Below, in pieces: positions 38,400-48,028 of a DNA stretch of 64,000 bases. A program made the translations under genes and the position numbers. The notes under the pieces are model-generated. The model was not told the origin of the DNA. It saw only the letters and a program-made list of their open reading frames with translations, and searched no databases. Numbering within the stretch: the first letter of the stretch is position 1; every line of letters begins with the position of its first letter. The DNA is from Candidatus Symbiobacter mobilis CR (GTDB taxonomy: Bacteria; Pseudomonadota; Gammaproteobacteria; Burkholderiales; Burkholderiaceae_C), in assembly GCF_000477435.1 (NCBI RefSeq), contig NC_022576.1, positions 1,054,001 to 1,118,000 on the forward strand, read 5' to 3'.

Positions 38400-39518
38400 A
38401 TGCCTGCAAACACTTTCGGAACCTGCTTTGCCGTGACGAATTTCGGCGAATCCCACGGGCCAGCCATTGGATGCGTGGTCGATGGCTGCCCGCCAGGGTT
38501 GGCGCTGAATGTGTCAGACATCCAGCCCGAACTGGATCGCCGCCGCCCGGGAACGCACCGCTACGTCACCCAAAGACAGGAACCCGACACCGTGGAAATC
38601 CTGTCCGGGGTCTACGAAGGACACACCACCGGAACGCCAATCTGCCTGCTCCTGCGCAACATGGATCAGCGTAGCCAGGACTATGCGAACGTGGCCCGCA
38701 CTTTCCGCCCCGGTCACGCCGATTACGTCTACCTGCAAAAGTATGGCCTGCGCGACCCCCGTGGCGGGGGCCGATCCAGCGCCAGACTGACTGCACCGAT
38801 GGTTGCAGCCGGAGCCATCGCCAAAAAATGGCTGCGCGAACGCCACAGCATAGGGTTCGAGGCCTGCCTGACCCAGATCGGCGAGCTGCCCATCCTCTTC
38901 GAAGGCTGGGAACACGCCAGGCACAACCCCTATTTCGCACCCACTTCCGACACTGCGGACATCGAACGCTACCTGGAAGCCCTGCGCAAAAGCGGCGATT
39001 CCTGCGGCGCCATCCTGCGGGTGCGGGCCACGGCAGTCCCGGTGGGGCTGGGCGCCCCGCTTTTCGACAAGCTTGATGCCGAGATTGCCTACGCCATGAT
39101 GGGAATTAACGCCGTCAAAGGGGTGGAAATAGGCGCCGGGTTTGCCAGCGCCGCCCAGCACGGTAGCCAGCATGGGGATGCGATGTACCCCGCAGGGTTT
39201 GGCAGCAACAACGCCGGGGGCACGCTAGGGGGCATCACCACGGGACAAAACCTGGAAGTGCGCGTTGCGCTCAAACCCACAAGCTCGATTCTGATTCCCC
39301 GCCCGTCTATCGACCTGGATGGCCACCCGACGGAAGTCGTCACCAAAGGCCGCCATGACCCCTGCGTGGGCTTGCGCGCCGCCCCCATTCTGGAGGCCAT
39401 GCTGGCGCTGGTGGTCATGGATCACGCCCTGCTGCACCGTGCGCAATGCGCCGATGTGCGCTGTGCGCTGGCGCCGATCGCTGGGGCCTTGCCTGGAGAA
39501 TGGCCTGCATCTGCGTAA
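38400..39518 (+). CDS. aroC: Chorismate synthase
   Basis: Converts EPSP to chorismate using reduced FMN, the last common step to aromatic amino acids. The 372-residue protein shows [39 protein letters not shown], and [15 protein letters not shown] followed by the conserved RP stretch. The start at 38400 matches the family; the upstream open frame lies inside the kinase gene. Confidence 0.97.
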   Translation: MPANTFGTCFAVTNFGESHGPAIGCVVDGCPPGLALNVSDIQPELDRRRPGTHRYVTQRQEPDTVEILSGVYEGHTTGTPICLLLRNMDQRSQDYANVARTFRPGHADYVYLQKYGLRDPRGGGRSSARLTAPMVAAGAIAKKWLRERHSIGFEACLTQIGELPILFEGWEHARHNPYFAPTSDTADIERYLEALRKSGDSCGAILRVRATAVPVGLGAPLFDKLDAEIAYAMMGINAVKGVEIGAGFASAAQHGSQHGDAMYPAGFGSNNAGGTLGGITTGQNLEVRVALKPTSSILIPRPSIDLDGHPTEVVTKGRHDPCVGLRAAPILEAMLALVVMDHALLHRAQCADVRCALAPIAGALPGEWPASA

Positions 39519-39691
39519 GGATGCCGGAACAATGCCGGAACCATGGACTGACGACACATGGGACAACACGTAGAACAACGCAGAATGATGCGTCTCCAAG
39601 ACGTTGTGCCCTGTACCCCGTATCCCGTACCCTTTAGCCAGACCAGTTTTACCAAAGCACTATGAAAGTCTTTGATAAAAAAAGATATTTT
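39519..39691. other. Gap between aroC and tRNA-His
   Basis: No gene is visible. Short repeats such as GTACCCCGTATCCCGTACCC (39614-39633 region) and GCCGGAACAATGCCGGAACC occur. No clear terminator for aroC or for the tRNA is seen; an A/T-rich run at 39672-39692 is the nearest candidate. Confidence 0.4.
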
Positions 39692-39768
39692 TGGGGTGGT
39701 TGATGGGACTCGAACCCACGACGACAGGAATCACAATCCTGGACTCTACCAACTGAGCTACAACCACC
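39692..39768 (-). tRNA. tRNA-His (GTG)
   Basis: Cloverleaf with acceptor GTGGTTG/CAACCAC plus the extra 5' G typical of tRNA-His, anticodon stem CCAGG/CCTG with loop ATTGTGAT, T-arm GGGTTCGAGTCCC and an encoded CCA. The anticodon is GTG. Confidence 0.96.
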
Positions 39769-39780
39769 GCAAAACGCAGC

Positions 39781-39786
39781 ATTCTA
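39781..39786 (-). promoter_or_regulatory. Possible -10 box of tRNA-His
   Basis: TAGAAT on the minus strand lies 12 bases ahead of the tRNA 5' end. No good -35 was found. Confidence 0.35.
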
Positions 39787-39942
39787 GCGGGCGGCTACGC
39801 AATGTATCGTGGTGCCCGGTGTGTATGATCATCGGCTGCATTACCCAAGTGCCGGGCCGCAGAGTGTTGTTCTCTTACGCAGTCGGCTGGGATATGTTCC
39901 ATTCTTGTTCCGTTCTTTTCTTCCTCCTCTGAAGGGATTTGC

Positions 39943-40728
39943 ATGAAGATGAAATTCGTTGCGGCTGCCGTAGCCGCAGTTGTACTGGGTAGTCTGCATT
40001 CTGTGGCCTGGTCCCAAAATGTCGCCGTAGTCAACGGCAAGGCAGTGCCCAAGGCGAAAGTCGATGCACTCAGCCAGCAGATTGCCCGCTCCGGGCGAGA
40101 GATTACCCCTGACATCGAAAAGCAAATCAAGGATGAAGTGATCGTCCGGGAAATCTTCATGCAGGAGGCGCAACGCCAAGGCCTGGATGCCACGGAAGAC
40201 TTTCAGACACAGATCGAGCTGGCCAAGCAAAACATCTTGATCCGCGAACTGTTCGCAAGCTACCAAAAAGCACACCCCGCGACCGAAGAAGAAATCAAGG
40301 CGGAATACGACCAGTTCGTCGCCTCCAACTCCGGCAAGGAATACAAGGCCCGGCATATCCTCGTCGAGACTGAAGAACAAGCCAAGTCCATCTTGGCCCA
40401 GCTCAAGAAGGGAGCGAAATTCGACGAGCTTGCCAAAAAGTCTAGCAAGGATCCTGGATCGGCAGCGCGGGGCGGAGACCTAGGTTGGTCACCGGCTGGA
40501 AACTATGTCGCCGAGTTCTCCCAAGCCATGACCAAGCTCGGCAAGGGCAAGACCAGCGATGCGCCCGTCAAATCGCAATTTGGCTACCACATCATCCGCG
40601 TGGACGACGTGCGCGATGCCCAATTGCCCAAGCTCGAAGACATCAAACCCCAGGTCGTACAGCGTCTGATGCAGCGCAAGCTATCCAAATACCAGGATGA
40701 ATTGCGCGCCAAGGCCAAGATCGAGTAA
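39943..40728 (+). CDS. Periplasmic parvulin-type peptidyl-prolyl isomerase
   Basis: A folding helper for exported proteins, 261 residues. The signal peptide ends near VAWS|QNVAVV. An N-terminal SurA-like helical region carries VNGKAVPKAKVDALS, and the PpiC rotamase domain spans about residues 130-228 (ARHILVET, GGDLGW, SQFGYHIIRVDD). The ribosome site GAAGGGA is about nine bases ahead of ATG. Its last 48 bases overlap the 3' end of the convergent membrane-protein gene. Confidence 0.92.
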   Translation: MKMKFVAAAVAAVVLGSLHSVAWSQNVAVVNGKAVPKAKVDALSQQIARSGREITPDIEKQIKDEVIVREIFMQEAQRQGLDATEDFQTQIELAKQNILIRELFASYQKAHPATEEEIKAEYDQFVASNSGKEYKARHILVETEEQAKSILAQLKKGAKFDELAKKSSKDPGSAARGGDLGWSPAGNYVAEFSQAMTKLGKGKTSDAPVKSQFGYHIIRVDDVRDAQLPKLEDIKPQVVQRLMQRKLSKYQDELRAKAKIE

Positions 40729-41484
40729 CACGAACAGACAGCCTAGCAAGATGGGCTGGTGGAGCATGTAGTACGACAAGCTCCATCTGCCCAGGAATGC
40801 CAGCCCCCGCACCCCGGGCACTTGGGGAACCACGCTGGCAAGGCGCGCAGACACCGTAGGCCGTCTGCCCAGCCAGGAACCTAAGGCCGCTCCCCACCAC
40901 ATCACCCCAAGCCAGGGAAACAGCGGGACGTAGTCTTCCGTGATCGGCTTATGGGTGATCCATCCTAGCCAGTTCCCCAATGGGCTGTGCAGCCATTCCC
41001 GCACAGCATCGCTGGCCCATGCCGAGAGGAGTTGTGGTGCCACCCACGCTACGGCTACGACCGCTGCGCCGCACCACCACAGGCGATACCCCCAAGGGAT
41101 GCTCCACCGCACCAACAAAAGCATGACTGCCATGCCATGGAGCACGCCGAAATAGATCCAACTGTGCGGAAACATCCACCACGAGGACACGCTGACCAGC
41201 GCCGCACACCCTGCGATCTGCATCCACCTCCGCCCAAACCGGTTCCAGCCTACTCCCTGCGCATGGGCAATGGCTTGCCCCCAACCCGCACAAAAAAGAA
41301 AAAGGCCGACGATGCAGGAACGCTGCACCGTCCACACGGAATCCAGGTAAAAATTTTGATGAAGCAGCCCAAACTGCTGCAAATCGAAGGCCAAATGGTA
41401 GGCAGTCATCCAAACCATCGCCGCCCCACGCAGTGCGTCGAGTGCAACGAGTCGGGATGTCGGGATACCAGTGGCAGCAACCAT
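40681..41484 (-). CDS. DUF1624-like multi-pass membrane protein
   Basis: A 267-residue protein with about seven membrane helices. It resembles the heparan-alpha-glucosaminide N-acetyltransferase-type domain (DUF1624): RLVALDALRGAAMVWMTAYHLAFD at the start, then LFLFCAGWGQ, GVLHGMAVMLLL, and SLSYYMLHQPILLG near the end. The arrangement suggests a membrane acyltransferase, but the substrate is unknown. ATG at 41484 is used; TTG at 41493 is in frame. Its 3' end runs 48 bases into the convergent PPIase gene. Confidence 0.8.
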   Translation of the reverse strand: MVAATGIPTSRLVALDALRGAAMVWMTAYHLAFDLQQFGLLHQNFYLDSVWTVQRSCIVGLFLFCAGWGQAIAHAQGVGWNRFGRRWMQIAGCAALVSVSSWWMFPHSWIYFGVLHGMAVMLLLVRWSIPWGYRLWWCGAAVVAVAWVAPQLLSAWASDAVREWLHSPLGNWLGWITHKPITEDYVPLFPWLGVMWWGAALGSWLGRRPTVSARLASVVPQVPGVRGLAFLGRWSLSYYMLHQPILLGCLFVLLDLGLGAQFILVFG

Positions 41485-41517
41485 CTCCAGCAAGACTTTG
41501 GTGATCCCTCCGGGGAA

Positions 41518-41700
41518 TCAGCGAATCGGTGGATCCTTGGCGATGCCCCAGGAATCGCCGGGCGCAGTAGGCGGCTCGTAAAAGTCGAAATGGGACAGGA
41601 TATACAGAAGACTTCCTATCACCACGATGATCACAATCGCGCCCAATACCAACCGCAACGCCAACAGCCACAGTTTTTGGTCTTCGTCGTCTTTAGCCAT
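41518..41700 (-). CDS. Small single-helix membrane protein
   Basis: A 60-residue peptide with a charged start (MAKDDEDQK), one membrane helix at about residues 10-37 and a short Pro-rich tail. It lies 33 bases ahead of the DUF1624-like gene on the same strand and could be its co-transcribed partner. No family is recognised. Confidence 0.6.
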   Translation of the reverse strand: MAKDDEDQKLWLLALRLVLGAIVIIVVIGSLLYILSHFDFYEPPTAPGDSWGIAKDPPIR

Positions 41701-41746
41701 ATCCGCAATATCCGTTTTGCTATTTGCACCAGCACTCTCAGGACTG

Positions 41747-41877
41747 AGAACCTATTTCAGTAGGCAGGCGAGCCGAAGCAGTGTGCGTGGCGCCGGAGCG
41801 CAGGAACCGGAATGTACTGACAGTACATGAGGATTCCGAGCACCGCCGCCGCGTGCAATGCGATGGCGTAGCCCCTA
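41747..41877 (+). mobile_element. MITE-like element, copy 1 (right end truncated)
   Basis: This stretch matches the reverse complement of 44240-44384 with only a few substitutions over about 130 bases. It begins with the terminal repeat AGAACCTATTTCAGTAGG. The match stops exactly at the base next to the argF stop codon (41878-41880), and the right terminal repeat is missing. No coding frame is shared by the copies, so it is a non-autonomous element or a dispersed repeat. Confidence 0.8.
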
Positions 41878-42792
41878 TCACACCGTCCGCCCCAGCAACA
41901 AATACTCCAGCAGCGCTTTTTGCACATGCAGGCGGTTTTCAGCCTCGTCCCAGACCACGCTCTGCGGCCCGTCGATGACTTCCGCACTCACTTCTTCCCC
42001 ACGGTGGGCGGGCAAACAGTGCATGAAGATCGCATCCGGGCTAGCCTGCGCCATCAATGTTGCATCGACACACCAAGATGCAAATGCCCGCCTGCGGGCC
42101 TCGTTCTCGGCCTCGTAACCCATGCTCGTCCAGACATCGGTCGTGACGAGATCCGCTCCCCGGCACGCATCCCGGGGATCTGCGAACGCCTTGTAGTGCC
42201 CGCTACGGCCCGCGCTGCATGCCATGTCCTCGCAGATATCGTAGCCATCGGGGGTACTGACATGTACGATGAAATCCAATAATTCCGCTGCCTGTAACCA
42301 CGTATTCGCCATGTTGTTGCCGTCCCCGATCCAGGCAACGGTCTTACCACGGATCGACCCTCGGTGTTCGATGTAGGTGAAGATGTCCGCCAAGATCTGG
42401 CAAGGGTGGTATTCGTTGGTTAACCCATTGATCACTGGCACCCGGGAATGCTGCGCAAAGCGCTCGATCCTGCTTTGCTCGAAGGTGCGAATCATGACCA
42501 AATCGACCATGCGGCTGATAACGCGCGCCGTGTCTTCGATCGGCTCGGAACGGCCAAGCTGACTATCAGCATTGGTAAGGTGGACCACACTGCCACCAAG
42601 CTGGTACATCCCTGCCTCAAAGCTCACCCGGGTTCGCGTCGAAGCCTTCTCGAAGATGAGTGCCAACGTCCGGTCGATCAAGGTGTGGTGCCGCTCGTAG
42701 GCTTTGAACTTGCGCTTGATCAGGCCTGCGCGCTCGAACAGGTATGCGTATTCCTCCGCCGACAAATCCTTGAACTGCAAATAGTGTTGCAT
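41878..42792 (-). CDS. argF: Ornithine carbamoyltransferase
   Basis: Makes citrulline from ornithine and carbamoyl phosphate. The 304-residue protein has the carbamoyl-phosphate motif STRTR, HPCQ, and the ornithine motif HCLP. The start at 42792 (MQHYLQFKDLSAEEY) is the family start; the longer open frame upstream is not conserved. argD lies 82 bases upstream on the same strand, and the 3' end abuts the truncated repeat element. Confidence 0.96.
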   Translation of the reverse strand: MQHYLQFKDLSAEEYAYLFERAGLIKRKFKAYERHHTLIDRTLALIFEKASTRTRVSFEAGMYQLGGSVVHLTNADSQLGRSEPIEDTARVISRMVDLVMIRTFEQSRIERFAQHSRVPVINGLTNEYHPCQILADIFTYIEHRGSIRGKTVAWIGDGNNMANTWLQAAELLDFIVHVSTPDGYDICEDMACSAGRSGHYKAFADPRDACRGADLVTTDVWTSMGYEAENEARRRAFASWCVDATLMAQASPDAIFMHCLPAHRGEEVSAEVIDGPQSVVWDEAENRLHVQKALLEYLLLGRTV

Positions 42793-42874
42793 GGCAGAAC
42801 CCAGATGTTGGTACGGCCCCCAGGGGCTGGTTACGGCAAAAGAAGGACAGGAGCAGAAACAGGAATGGCAATGC

Positions 42875-44107
42875 TCAGGCTGCAGCGCTCGTTGCGGATG
42901 CACGCAAGAAATCCCGCACCTGGGGAACGAGGATGCGTACGATTTCATCGGCCTCGGCACATGTCAACACCAGCGGCGGAGCCAATCGGATCACGGTCTC
43001 TGCCGTGACGCTCAACAGCAAGCCCTGTTCCGCGCACTGCTTCCACAACACACCGCAGGGATACGCCAGCTCGATACCGAGCAGCAGCCCACGTCCGCGA
43101 ATCGCACGCACTGCCCCGGAGTGCAGCTCTTCGGCCAGCGCCGCCGTCAGCCCCCCCCGCAAATGGTCGCCCACCCGCGCAACGTTGTCGAGCAAGCCAT
43201 CGCGTTCGAGGATGCGTAGGGTTTCCACCCCGGCGCGCATGGCCAGTGGGTTCCCGCCAAACGTAGTCCCATGGTTGCCGGGACGCAGGATGCCGCAAGC
43301 CTTCTTCCCTACAACCATCGCTCCGACGGGGACACCGGAACCCAGGCCTTTGGCGAGGGTCATTACATCCGGCACCACACCAGCCCATTGGTGTGCAAAC
43401 CACTTGCCGGTTCTGCCCATCCCGCACTGGATTTCATCGACCATCCACAGCCAGCCCTGGTCGTCGCACAACGCCCGCACCGCACGCAAATACGCATCAT
43501 CCATCGGACGCACGCCCCCTTCGCCCTGAATAGGCTCCAGCAGCACGGCAACGATGTTGGGGTTTTTCGCCGTGGCAATACGCAGCGCGTCGATGTCGTC
43601 GGGAGGAACGCGAACGAAGCCTTCGACCAGCGGCTCGAACCCAGCCTGGATTTTGGGATTGCCCGTCGCACTCAGGGTGGCAATCGACCGTCCGTGGAAC
43701 GACTTTTCATACACGACGATTTCCGGGCGATCGATACCCCGGTCGTGGCCATATTTGCGAGCCAGTTTCAGCGCAGCTTCATTGGCTTCCAGCCCCGTCG
43801 AACAGAAAAATGCCTGTTCCATGCCCGACAACGTAGCCAAGCGTTGCGCCAATTCTTCTTGCAACGGGACTTGGTAGTAATTGGAGCAATGCACAAGACG
43901 GCCCAACTGCTCGCGTAGTGCAGCAACAAAGTCGGGATGGTTATGCCCAAGGGTGTTGACGGCGATGCCGCCGATTGCGTCGAGGTACGACTTTCCCGTG
44001 GTGTCCCATACCCTGCACCCCTGCCCATGCGATAGCGCGATGGGCAGCCTGGTGTAGGTATCCATGACATGCGAATGGGTGGCAGCAGTCATCGTCGGTA
44101 TATTCAT
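42875..44107 (-). CDS. argD: Acetylornithine aminotransferase
   Basis: PLP enzyme of arginine synthesis, possibly also serving lysine synthesis as succinyl-DAP aminotransferase. The 410-residue chain shows the FCSTGLEANEAALKLARKYG region, the Schiff-base lysine in LAKGLGSGVPVGA, and the EPIQGEGG motif. ATG at 44107 or 44092 are both possible; TTG at 44125 is less likely. argF follows, probably in one transcript. The leader holds a hairpin and a candidate promoter next to a repeat element. Confidence 0.95.
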   Translation of the reverse strand: MNIPTMTAATHSHVMDTYTRLPIALSHGQGCRVWDTTGKSYLDAIGGIAVNTLGHNHPDFVAALREQLGRLVHCSNYYQVPLQEELAQRLATLSGMEQAFFCSTGLEANEAALKLARKYGHDRGIDRPEIVVYEKSFHGRSIATLSATGNPKIQAGFEPLVEGFVRVPPDDIDALRIATAKNPNIVAVLLEPIQGEGGVRPMDDAYLRAVRALCDDQGWLWMVDEIQCGMGRTGKWFAHQWAGVVPDVMTLAKGLGSGVPVGAMVVGKKACGILRPGNHGTTFGGNPLAMRAGVETLRILERDGLLDNVARVGDHLRGGLTAALAEELHSGAVRAIRGRGLLLGIELAYPCGVLWKQCAEQGLLLSVTAETVIRLAPPLVLTCAEADEIVRILVPQVRDFLRASATSAAA

Positions 44108-44170
44108 TAGCAAATTCGTCAGCAAACCCAGGCATCCACCCCCACAACGTGGTGCAGGCCCAAAACGAAT

Positions 44171-44192
44171 CGGCCCAACAAGAGTTGGGCCG
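44171..44192 (-). promoter_or_regulatory. Hairpin in the argD leader
   Basis: CGGCCCAAC and GTTGGGCCG form a perfect nine-pair stem around a four-base loop, 64 bases ahead of the argD start. On the minus strand it is followed by ATTCGTTTT, a poor terminator tail. It may be a leader structure or an attenuator-like element. Confidence 0.45.
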
Positions 44193-44203
44193 CGTTGAAA
44201 AAC

Positions 44204-44232
44204 ATTCTACGCCGAGTATCTACGCCAAGGAA
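44204..44232 (-). promoter_or_regulatory. Candidate sigma-70 promoter of argDF
   Basis: On the minus strand TTCCTT and TAGAAT are spaced by exactly 17 bases. The -10 is good and the -35 is weak. The upstream repeat element begins only seven bases beyond the -35 box. Confidence 0.4.
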
Positions 44233-44239
44233 TCGGCTT

Positions 44240-44384
44240 AGAACCTATTCCAGTAGGGGCTGCGCCATCGCATTGCACGCGGCGGCGGTGCTCGAAATCC
44301 TCATGTACTGCAAGTACATTCCGGTTCCTGCGCTCCGGCGCCACGCACACTGCTTCGGCTCGCCTGCCTACTGAAATAGGTTCT
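44240..44384 (-). mobile_element. MITE-like element, copy 2 (complete)
   Basis: A 145 bp element bounded by 18 bp terminal inverted repeats (AGAACCTATTCCAGTAGG at 44240-44257; complement of AGAACCTATTTCAGTAGG at 44367-44384, one mismatch). It is in inverted orientation relative to copy 1 at 41747-41877. An inner palindrome ATGTACT..AGTACAT sits near its middle. It lies directly upstream of the argD promoter region. TTA flanks the GAACC..GGTTC ends on both sides, a possible short target duplication. Confidence 0.8.
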
Positions 44385-44392
44385 TATCAACA

Positions 44393-44418
44393 CAAAAAAA
44401 CCACCCGAAGGTGGTTTG
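44393..44418 (-). terminator. Terminator downstream of pckG
   Basis: Read on minus, AAACCACC-TTCG-GGTGGTTT is followed by a T-run. It lies about 145 bases past the pckG stop and is the only terminator seen between pckG and argD. Confidence 0.85.
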
Positions 44419-44562
44419 GCTGTACTGGCAATACCGCAATGCATTGCTGCATTACGGCTGCATACACCTTGATGACAACCTTTACTGCCGTTGTTGGATA
44501 TGCCAGTCGGCACACCCAACAAAGGGCAGAAAGGTGTAGAAAGGTGTAAAACGGTGCCGTGC

Positions 44563-46455
44563 CTAGGCAGCCAATTGCTGCTCCAGGCGTGCCTTGGTAT
44601 CGAGCAGCTCTTTAGGCATGTGGTACGCCAGCTTCTCAAACAGCTCGGTATGCAGCGGCATTTCTTGCGCCCAGGCAGCTTTGTCGATGCTCGTTACAGT
44701 CTGGAATTGCTCTTCGGTGAACTGCATTCCCGTCCAATTGATCGACCCATAGGATGGGCTGATCCCGAACGCATGTTCGACGACGGGCATCGATACCCCC
44801 TCGACACGATCAAGGATCCACTTGAGCACGCGCATGTTGTCGCCGTAACCGGGCCAGACGAACTTGTCGTTGGCGTCCTTGCGGAACCAATTGACGGTGT
44901 AGATACGCGGCAGCTTCGCGCCCTTGTCTGCCAGCTTCTGCCCCAGCGTGAGCCAATGCTGGAAGTAGTCGCTCATGTTGTACCCGGCAAAGGGAAGCAT
45001 GGCGAAGGGATCGCGACGCACGACACCCGCTTGCCCAACAGCAGCCGCTGTCGTTTCCGATCCCATCGTCGCAGCCATGTACACCCCATCGACCCAATTG
45101 CGGGCTTCGGTGACCAACGGCACAGTCGTCGAACGCCGCCCCCCGAAGATAAAGGCATCGACAGCCACGCCATCAGGGTTGTCCCACTCGGGGTCCAACA
45201 CGGGGTTGTTCGTCGCGGAGACAGTGAAGCGGGAGTTCGGATGAGCAGCCTTGACGCCTTTTTCCTTGGCCAGCTCGGGAGTCCAGTCGTTGCCCTGCCA
45301 GTCGATCAGATGCGCAGGCTTGGCGCCATTGGGATCGTCTTGTTCCATCCCTTCCCACCACACATCGCCGTCGTCGGTCAAGGCCACGTTCGTATAGATC
45401 ACGTTCTTGTCCAGACTGCGCATGCAGTTGGGGTTGGTGAGCATGTTGGTGCCAGGAGCCACACCAAAGTACCCTGCTTCAGGGTTGATGGCGTAGAGCT
45501 TGCCGTCAGAGCCAGGCTTGATCCAGGCAATGTCGTCGCCGATCGTCGTGACCTTCCACCCATCGAAACCAGCGGGCGGAACGAGCATTGCGAAGTTGGT
45601 TTTGCCACAAGCGCTGGGGAATGCCGCAGCGACATAGCTCTTTTTGCCTTGCGGGCTGGTGACGCCCAACACCGTCATGTGCTCGGCCAGCCAGCCTTCG
45701 TCGCGGCCCATGTTGGAAGCGATACGCAGTGCAAAGCACTTCTTGCCCAACAAGGCATTACCGCCATAACCGGAACCGTAGCTCCAGATTTCGCGCGTTT
45801 CGGGATAGTGAACGATGTACTTCGTCTTGTTGCACGGCCAGGCAACGTCTTTTTGCCCGGGTTCCAATGGCGCACCGACCGTATGCACACACGGGACAAA
45901 GTTGCCGGTCGCCCCGAGCACACCGTAGACAGCCTTGCCCATGCGGGTCATGATTCGCATGTTCACGACAACGTAGGCGCTGTCCGTAAGTTCAACGCCG
46001 ATGTGGGCGATCGGACTGCCCAGCGGCCCCATGCTGAAGGGGATGACATACATGGTGCGTCCCTTCATGCAGCCGTCGAACAGCGCAGGCTTGCCAGGCT
46101 GTCCGGTTTGCAAGAGAGCACGCATCTCGGCGGGGTCCATCCAGTTGTTGGTGGGGCCGGCGTCTTCCTTCTTGGCACTGCAAATGAAGGTACGGTCTTC
46201 GACGCGAGCGACGTCGCCGGGGTCGCTCCATGCCAGGTAGCTGTTTGCGCGCTTGGCAGGGTTGAGCTTTTTGAAGGTGCCCGCCTGTACGAGCCTGTCG
46301 CACATCTGCTCATTTTCCTGCTCGGAGCCATCACACCAATGCACGGCATCGGGCTTCGTCAACGCCACGACCTCGGCCACCCAGGAAATCAGCTTTGGGT
46401 TCGTGACGAAAGACGGAACTTGCAATTTCGCTTCTTGTTGCGTGGTCATGTTCAT
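44563..46455 (-). CDS. pckG: Phosphoenolpyruvate carboxykinase (GTP)
   Basis: Converts oxaloacetate to PEP for gluconeogenesis, using GTP. The 630-residue sequence matches the GTP-dependent class: the P-loop FPSACGKTN, the lysine and substrate region [19 protein letters not shown], and [12 protein letters not shown] near the nucleotide site. The start at 46455 follows GGAG at the right distance. It is read in the same direction as pyk but is separated from it by a terminator. Confidence 0.97.
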   Translation of the reverse strand: MNMTTQQEAKLQVPSFVTNPKLISWVAEVVALTKPDAVHWCDGSEQENEQMCDRLVQAGTFKKLNPAKRANSYLAWSDPGDVARVEDRTFICSAKKEDAGPTNNWMDPAEMRALLQTGQPGKPALFDGCMKGRTMYVIPFSMGPLGSPIAHIGVELTDSAYVVVNMRIMTRMGKAVYGVLGATGNFVPCVHTVGAPLEPGQKDVAWPCNKTKYIVHYPETREIWSYGSGYGGNALLGKKCFALRIASNMGRDEGWLAEHMTVLGVTSPQGKKSYVAAAFPSACGKTNFAMLVPPAGFDGWKVTTIGDDIAWIKPGSDGKLYAINPEAGYFGVAPGTNMLTNPNCMRSLDKNVIYTNVALTDDGDVWWEGMEQDDPNGAKPAHLIDWQGNDWTPELAKEKGVKAAHPNSRFTVSATNNPVLDPEWDNPDGVAVDAFIFGGRRSTTVPLVTEARNWVDGVYMAATMGSETTAAAVGQAGVVRRDPFAMLPFAGYNMSDYFQHWLTLGQKLADKGAKLPRIYTVNWFRKDANDKFVWPGYGDNMRVLKWILDRVEGVSMPVVEHAFGISPSYGSINWTGMQFTEEQFQTVTSIDKAAWAQEMPLHTELFEKLAYHMPKELLDTKARLEQQLAA

Positions 46456-46531
46456 TGATTCTCCAGAATAGACGAGGATAGGGACAACACAGCAGAACCC
46501 GTGATCAAAATCCGCATTACCGGACTATCCA

Positions 46532-46560
46532 CAAAAAAGGCTCGGATTGCCGAGCCTTTT
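46532..46560 (-). terminator. Terminator after pyk
   Basis: AAGGCTCGG and CCGAGCCTT pair around a four-base loop. The minus strand is followed by six Ts; the plus side also has four Ts. Confidence 0.9.
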
Positions 46561-46594
46561 CACCCCATTCAGGGGGGCCTGATGCAGAAAAATT

Positions 46595-48028
46595 TTAGCA
46601 TCCGACCTCGCAGATCTTGAGCGTGTTGGTACCCCCCCTGCCGCCCAAGGATTCTCCGTAGGTGAACGCAAAAACATCGCCTGGTTCCACGATCCCGCGC
46701 TCCTTCAAATCTGACTCGGCGCGCGCCAACGCTGCGTCCCGATCCATGTCCTGGTCAATCAAAATCGGGTGAACATTCCTGCACAGCGTCATCCTGCGCT
46801 GCGCATTCTGGCTGGAAGTGAGTGCATAGATTGGCACACGGATCAGGTGGCGGCTCATCCACAGAGCCGTGGACCCTGTGCGAGTCAACGCTACGATGGC
46901 TTTGGCATTGAGATGGTGTGCGGTGAACAGGCCCCCCATCGAAATCGCACGGGCTATCTGATCGAAAGTCTTGCCAGTGAAATCGGCTTCCAAGTGGTAG
47001 GTGGCGCCACCCTCGACGGCCAAACAGATCTTGGCGACTTCCACGATCGTCTCCAACGGGTATTTGCCAGTCGCTGTTTCGGCGGAAAGCATCACCGCAT
47101 CCGTACCATCCAGCACAGCGTTGGCCACATCGCTCACCTCCGCCCGCGTGGGAACGGGGTTGGAGATCATCGACTCCATCATTTGCGTCGCTGTGATCAC
47201 GACACGGTCATGCTCGCGGGCCAGCTTGATCATGCGTTTCTGCAAAGCAGGCACCAGGGCATTGCCCACCTCGACAGCCAAGTCGCCACGTGCGACCATC
47301 AATCCATCGCTGGCCAGAACAATTTCTTCCAGATGCCCCACCGCCTCCGCACGCTCGATTTTGGCGATGAGGCCGGGACGATGCCCATCTTCCGCCGCCA
47401 TGTGGCAGAGCTGGCGTGCCATTTCCATGTCCGTCGCCCCCTTAGGGAAGCTCACCGCCACGTAATCGGCATGGAAACTCATCGCAGTGCGAATGTCTTC
47501 CATGTCCTTGGCCGTCAATGCTGGCGCGCTGAGACCGCCCCCCTGCTTGTTGATCCCCTTGTTGTTGGATAGCTCGCCACCTACCTTGACCGTCGTGTGG
47601 ATGGCGCTGCCACGCACTGCCACCACTTCCAGGACGATCAATCCATCGTTGAGGAGCAGCACATCCCCGGTTCTGACTTCGTTGGGCAGTGCCTTGTAGT
47701 CGAGGCCCACAGCCTCTGCATCTCCAGGTTCCGTGCGACTGGCGTCGAGTACAAAACGCTGCCCCGGTTGCAAGTCCACCTTGCCCTGCACAAATTTGCC
47801 CACCCGAATCTTGGGGCCTTGCAGATCGGCCATGATTCCCACTTCGCGCCCGGCACGCTGCGCCGCCTCGCGAACCAGCCGTGCCCGCTCGATGTGATCT
47901 TGGGCCTTGCCATGGCTAAAGTTCAACCGAACCACGTTGACCCCGGCACGGATCATCTGTTCCAGCAAAGCAGGGTCGCTCGAAGCCGGGCCCAGGGTTG
48001 CAACGATTTTGGTCGCTCGACGAGTCAT
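46595..48028 (-). CDS. pyk: Pyruvate kinase
   Basis: Makes pyruvate and ATP from PEP and ADP in glycolysis. The 477-residue type II protein has TKIVATLGPAS at the start, the effector-site lysine region LIAKIERAEAVGHLEEI, MVARGDLAVEVG, and the C-terminal ALTRTGSTALWMSRHLIRVPIYALT allosteric domain. The start at 48028 is the family start. It is followed by a terminator and then pckG, an opposing step of the PEP node. Confidence 0.96.
   Translation of the reverse strand: MTRRATKIVATLGPASSDPALLEQMIRAGVNVVRLNFSHGKAQDHIERARLVREAAQRAGREVGIMADLQGPKIRVGKFVQGKVDLQPGQRFVLDASRTEPGDAEAVGLDYKALPNEVRTGDVLLLNDGLIVLEVVAVRGSAIHTTVKVGGELSNNKGINKQGGGLSAPALTAKDMEDIRTAMSFHADYVAVSFPKGATDMEMARQLCHMAAEDGHRPGLIAKIERAEAVGHLEEIVLASDGLMVARGDLAVEVGNALVPALQKRMIKLAREHDRVVITATQMMESMISNPVPTRAEVSDVANAVLDGTDAVMLSAETATGKYPLETIVEVAKICLAVEGGATYHLEADFTGKTFDQIARAISMGGLFTAHHLNAKAIVALTRTGSTALWMSRHLIRVPIYALTSSQNAQRRMTLCRNVHPILIDQDMDRDAALARAESDLKERGIVEPGDVFAFTYGESLGGRGGTNTLKICEVGC

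Noticed and set aside
39672..39932. Open frame containing GTRTHDDRNHNPGLYQLSYNH
   Set aside because: It is the tRNA-His gene translated on the opposite strand.
44491..46458. 655-codon plus-strand open frame across pckG
   Set aside because: It lies fully antisense to a clear pckG gene and shows no family features; long antisense frames are expected in GC-rich genes.
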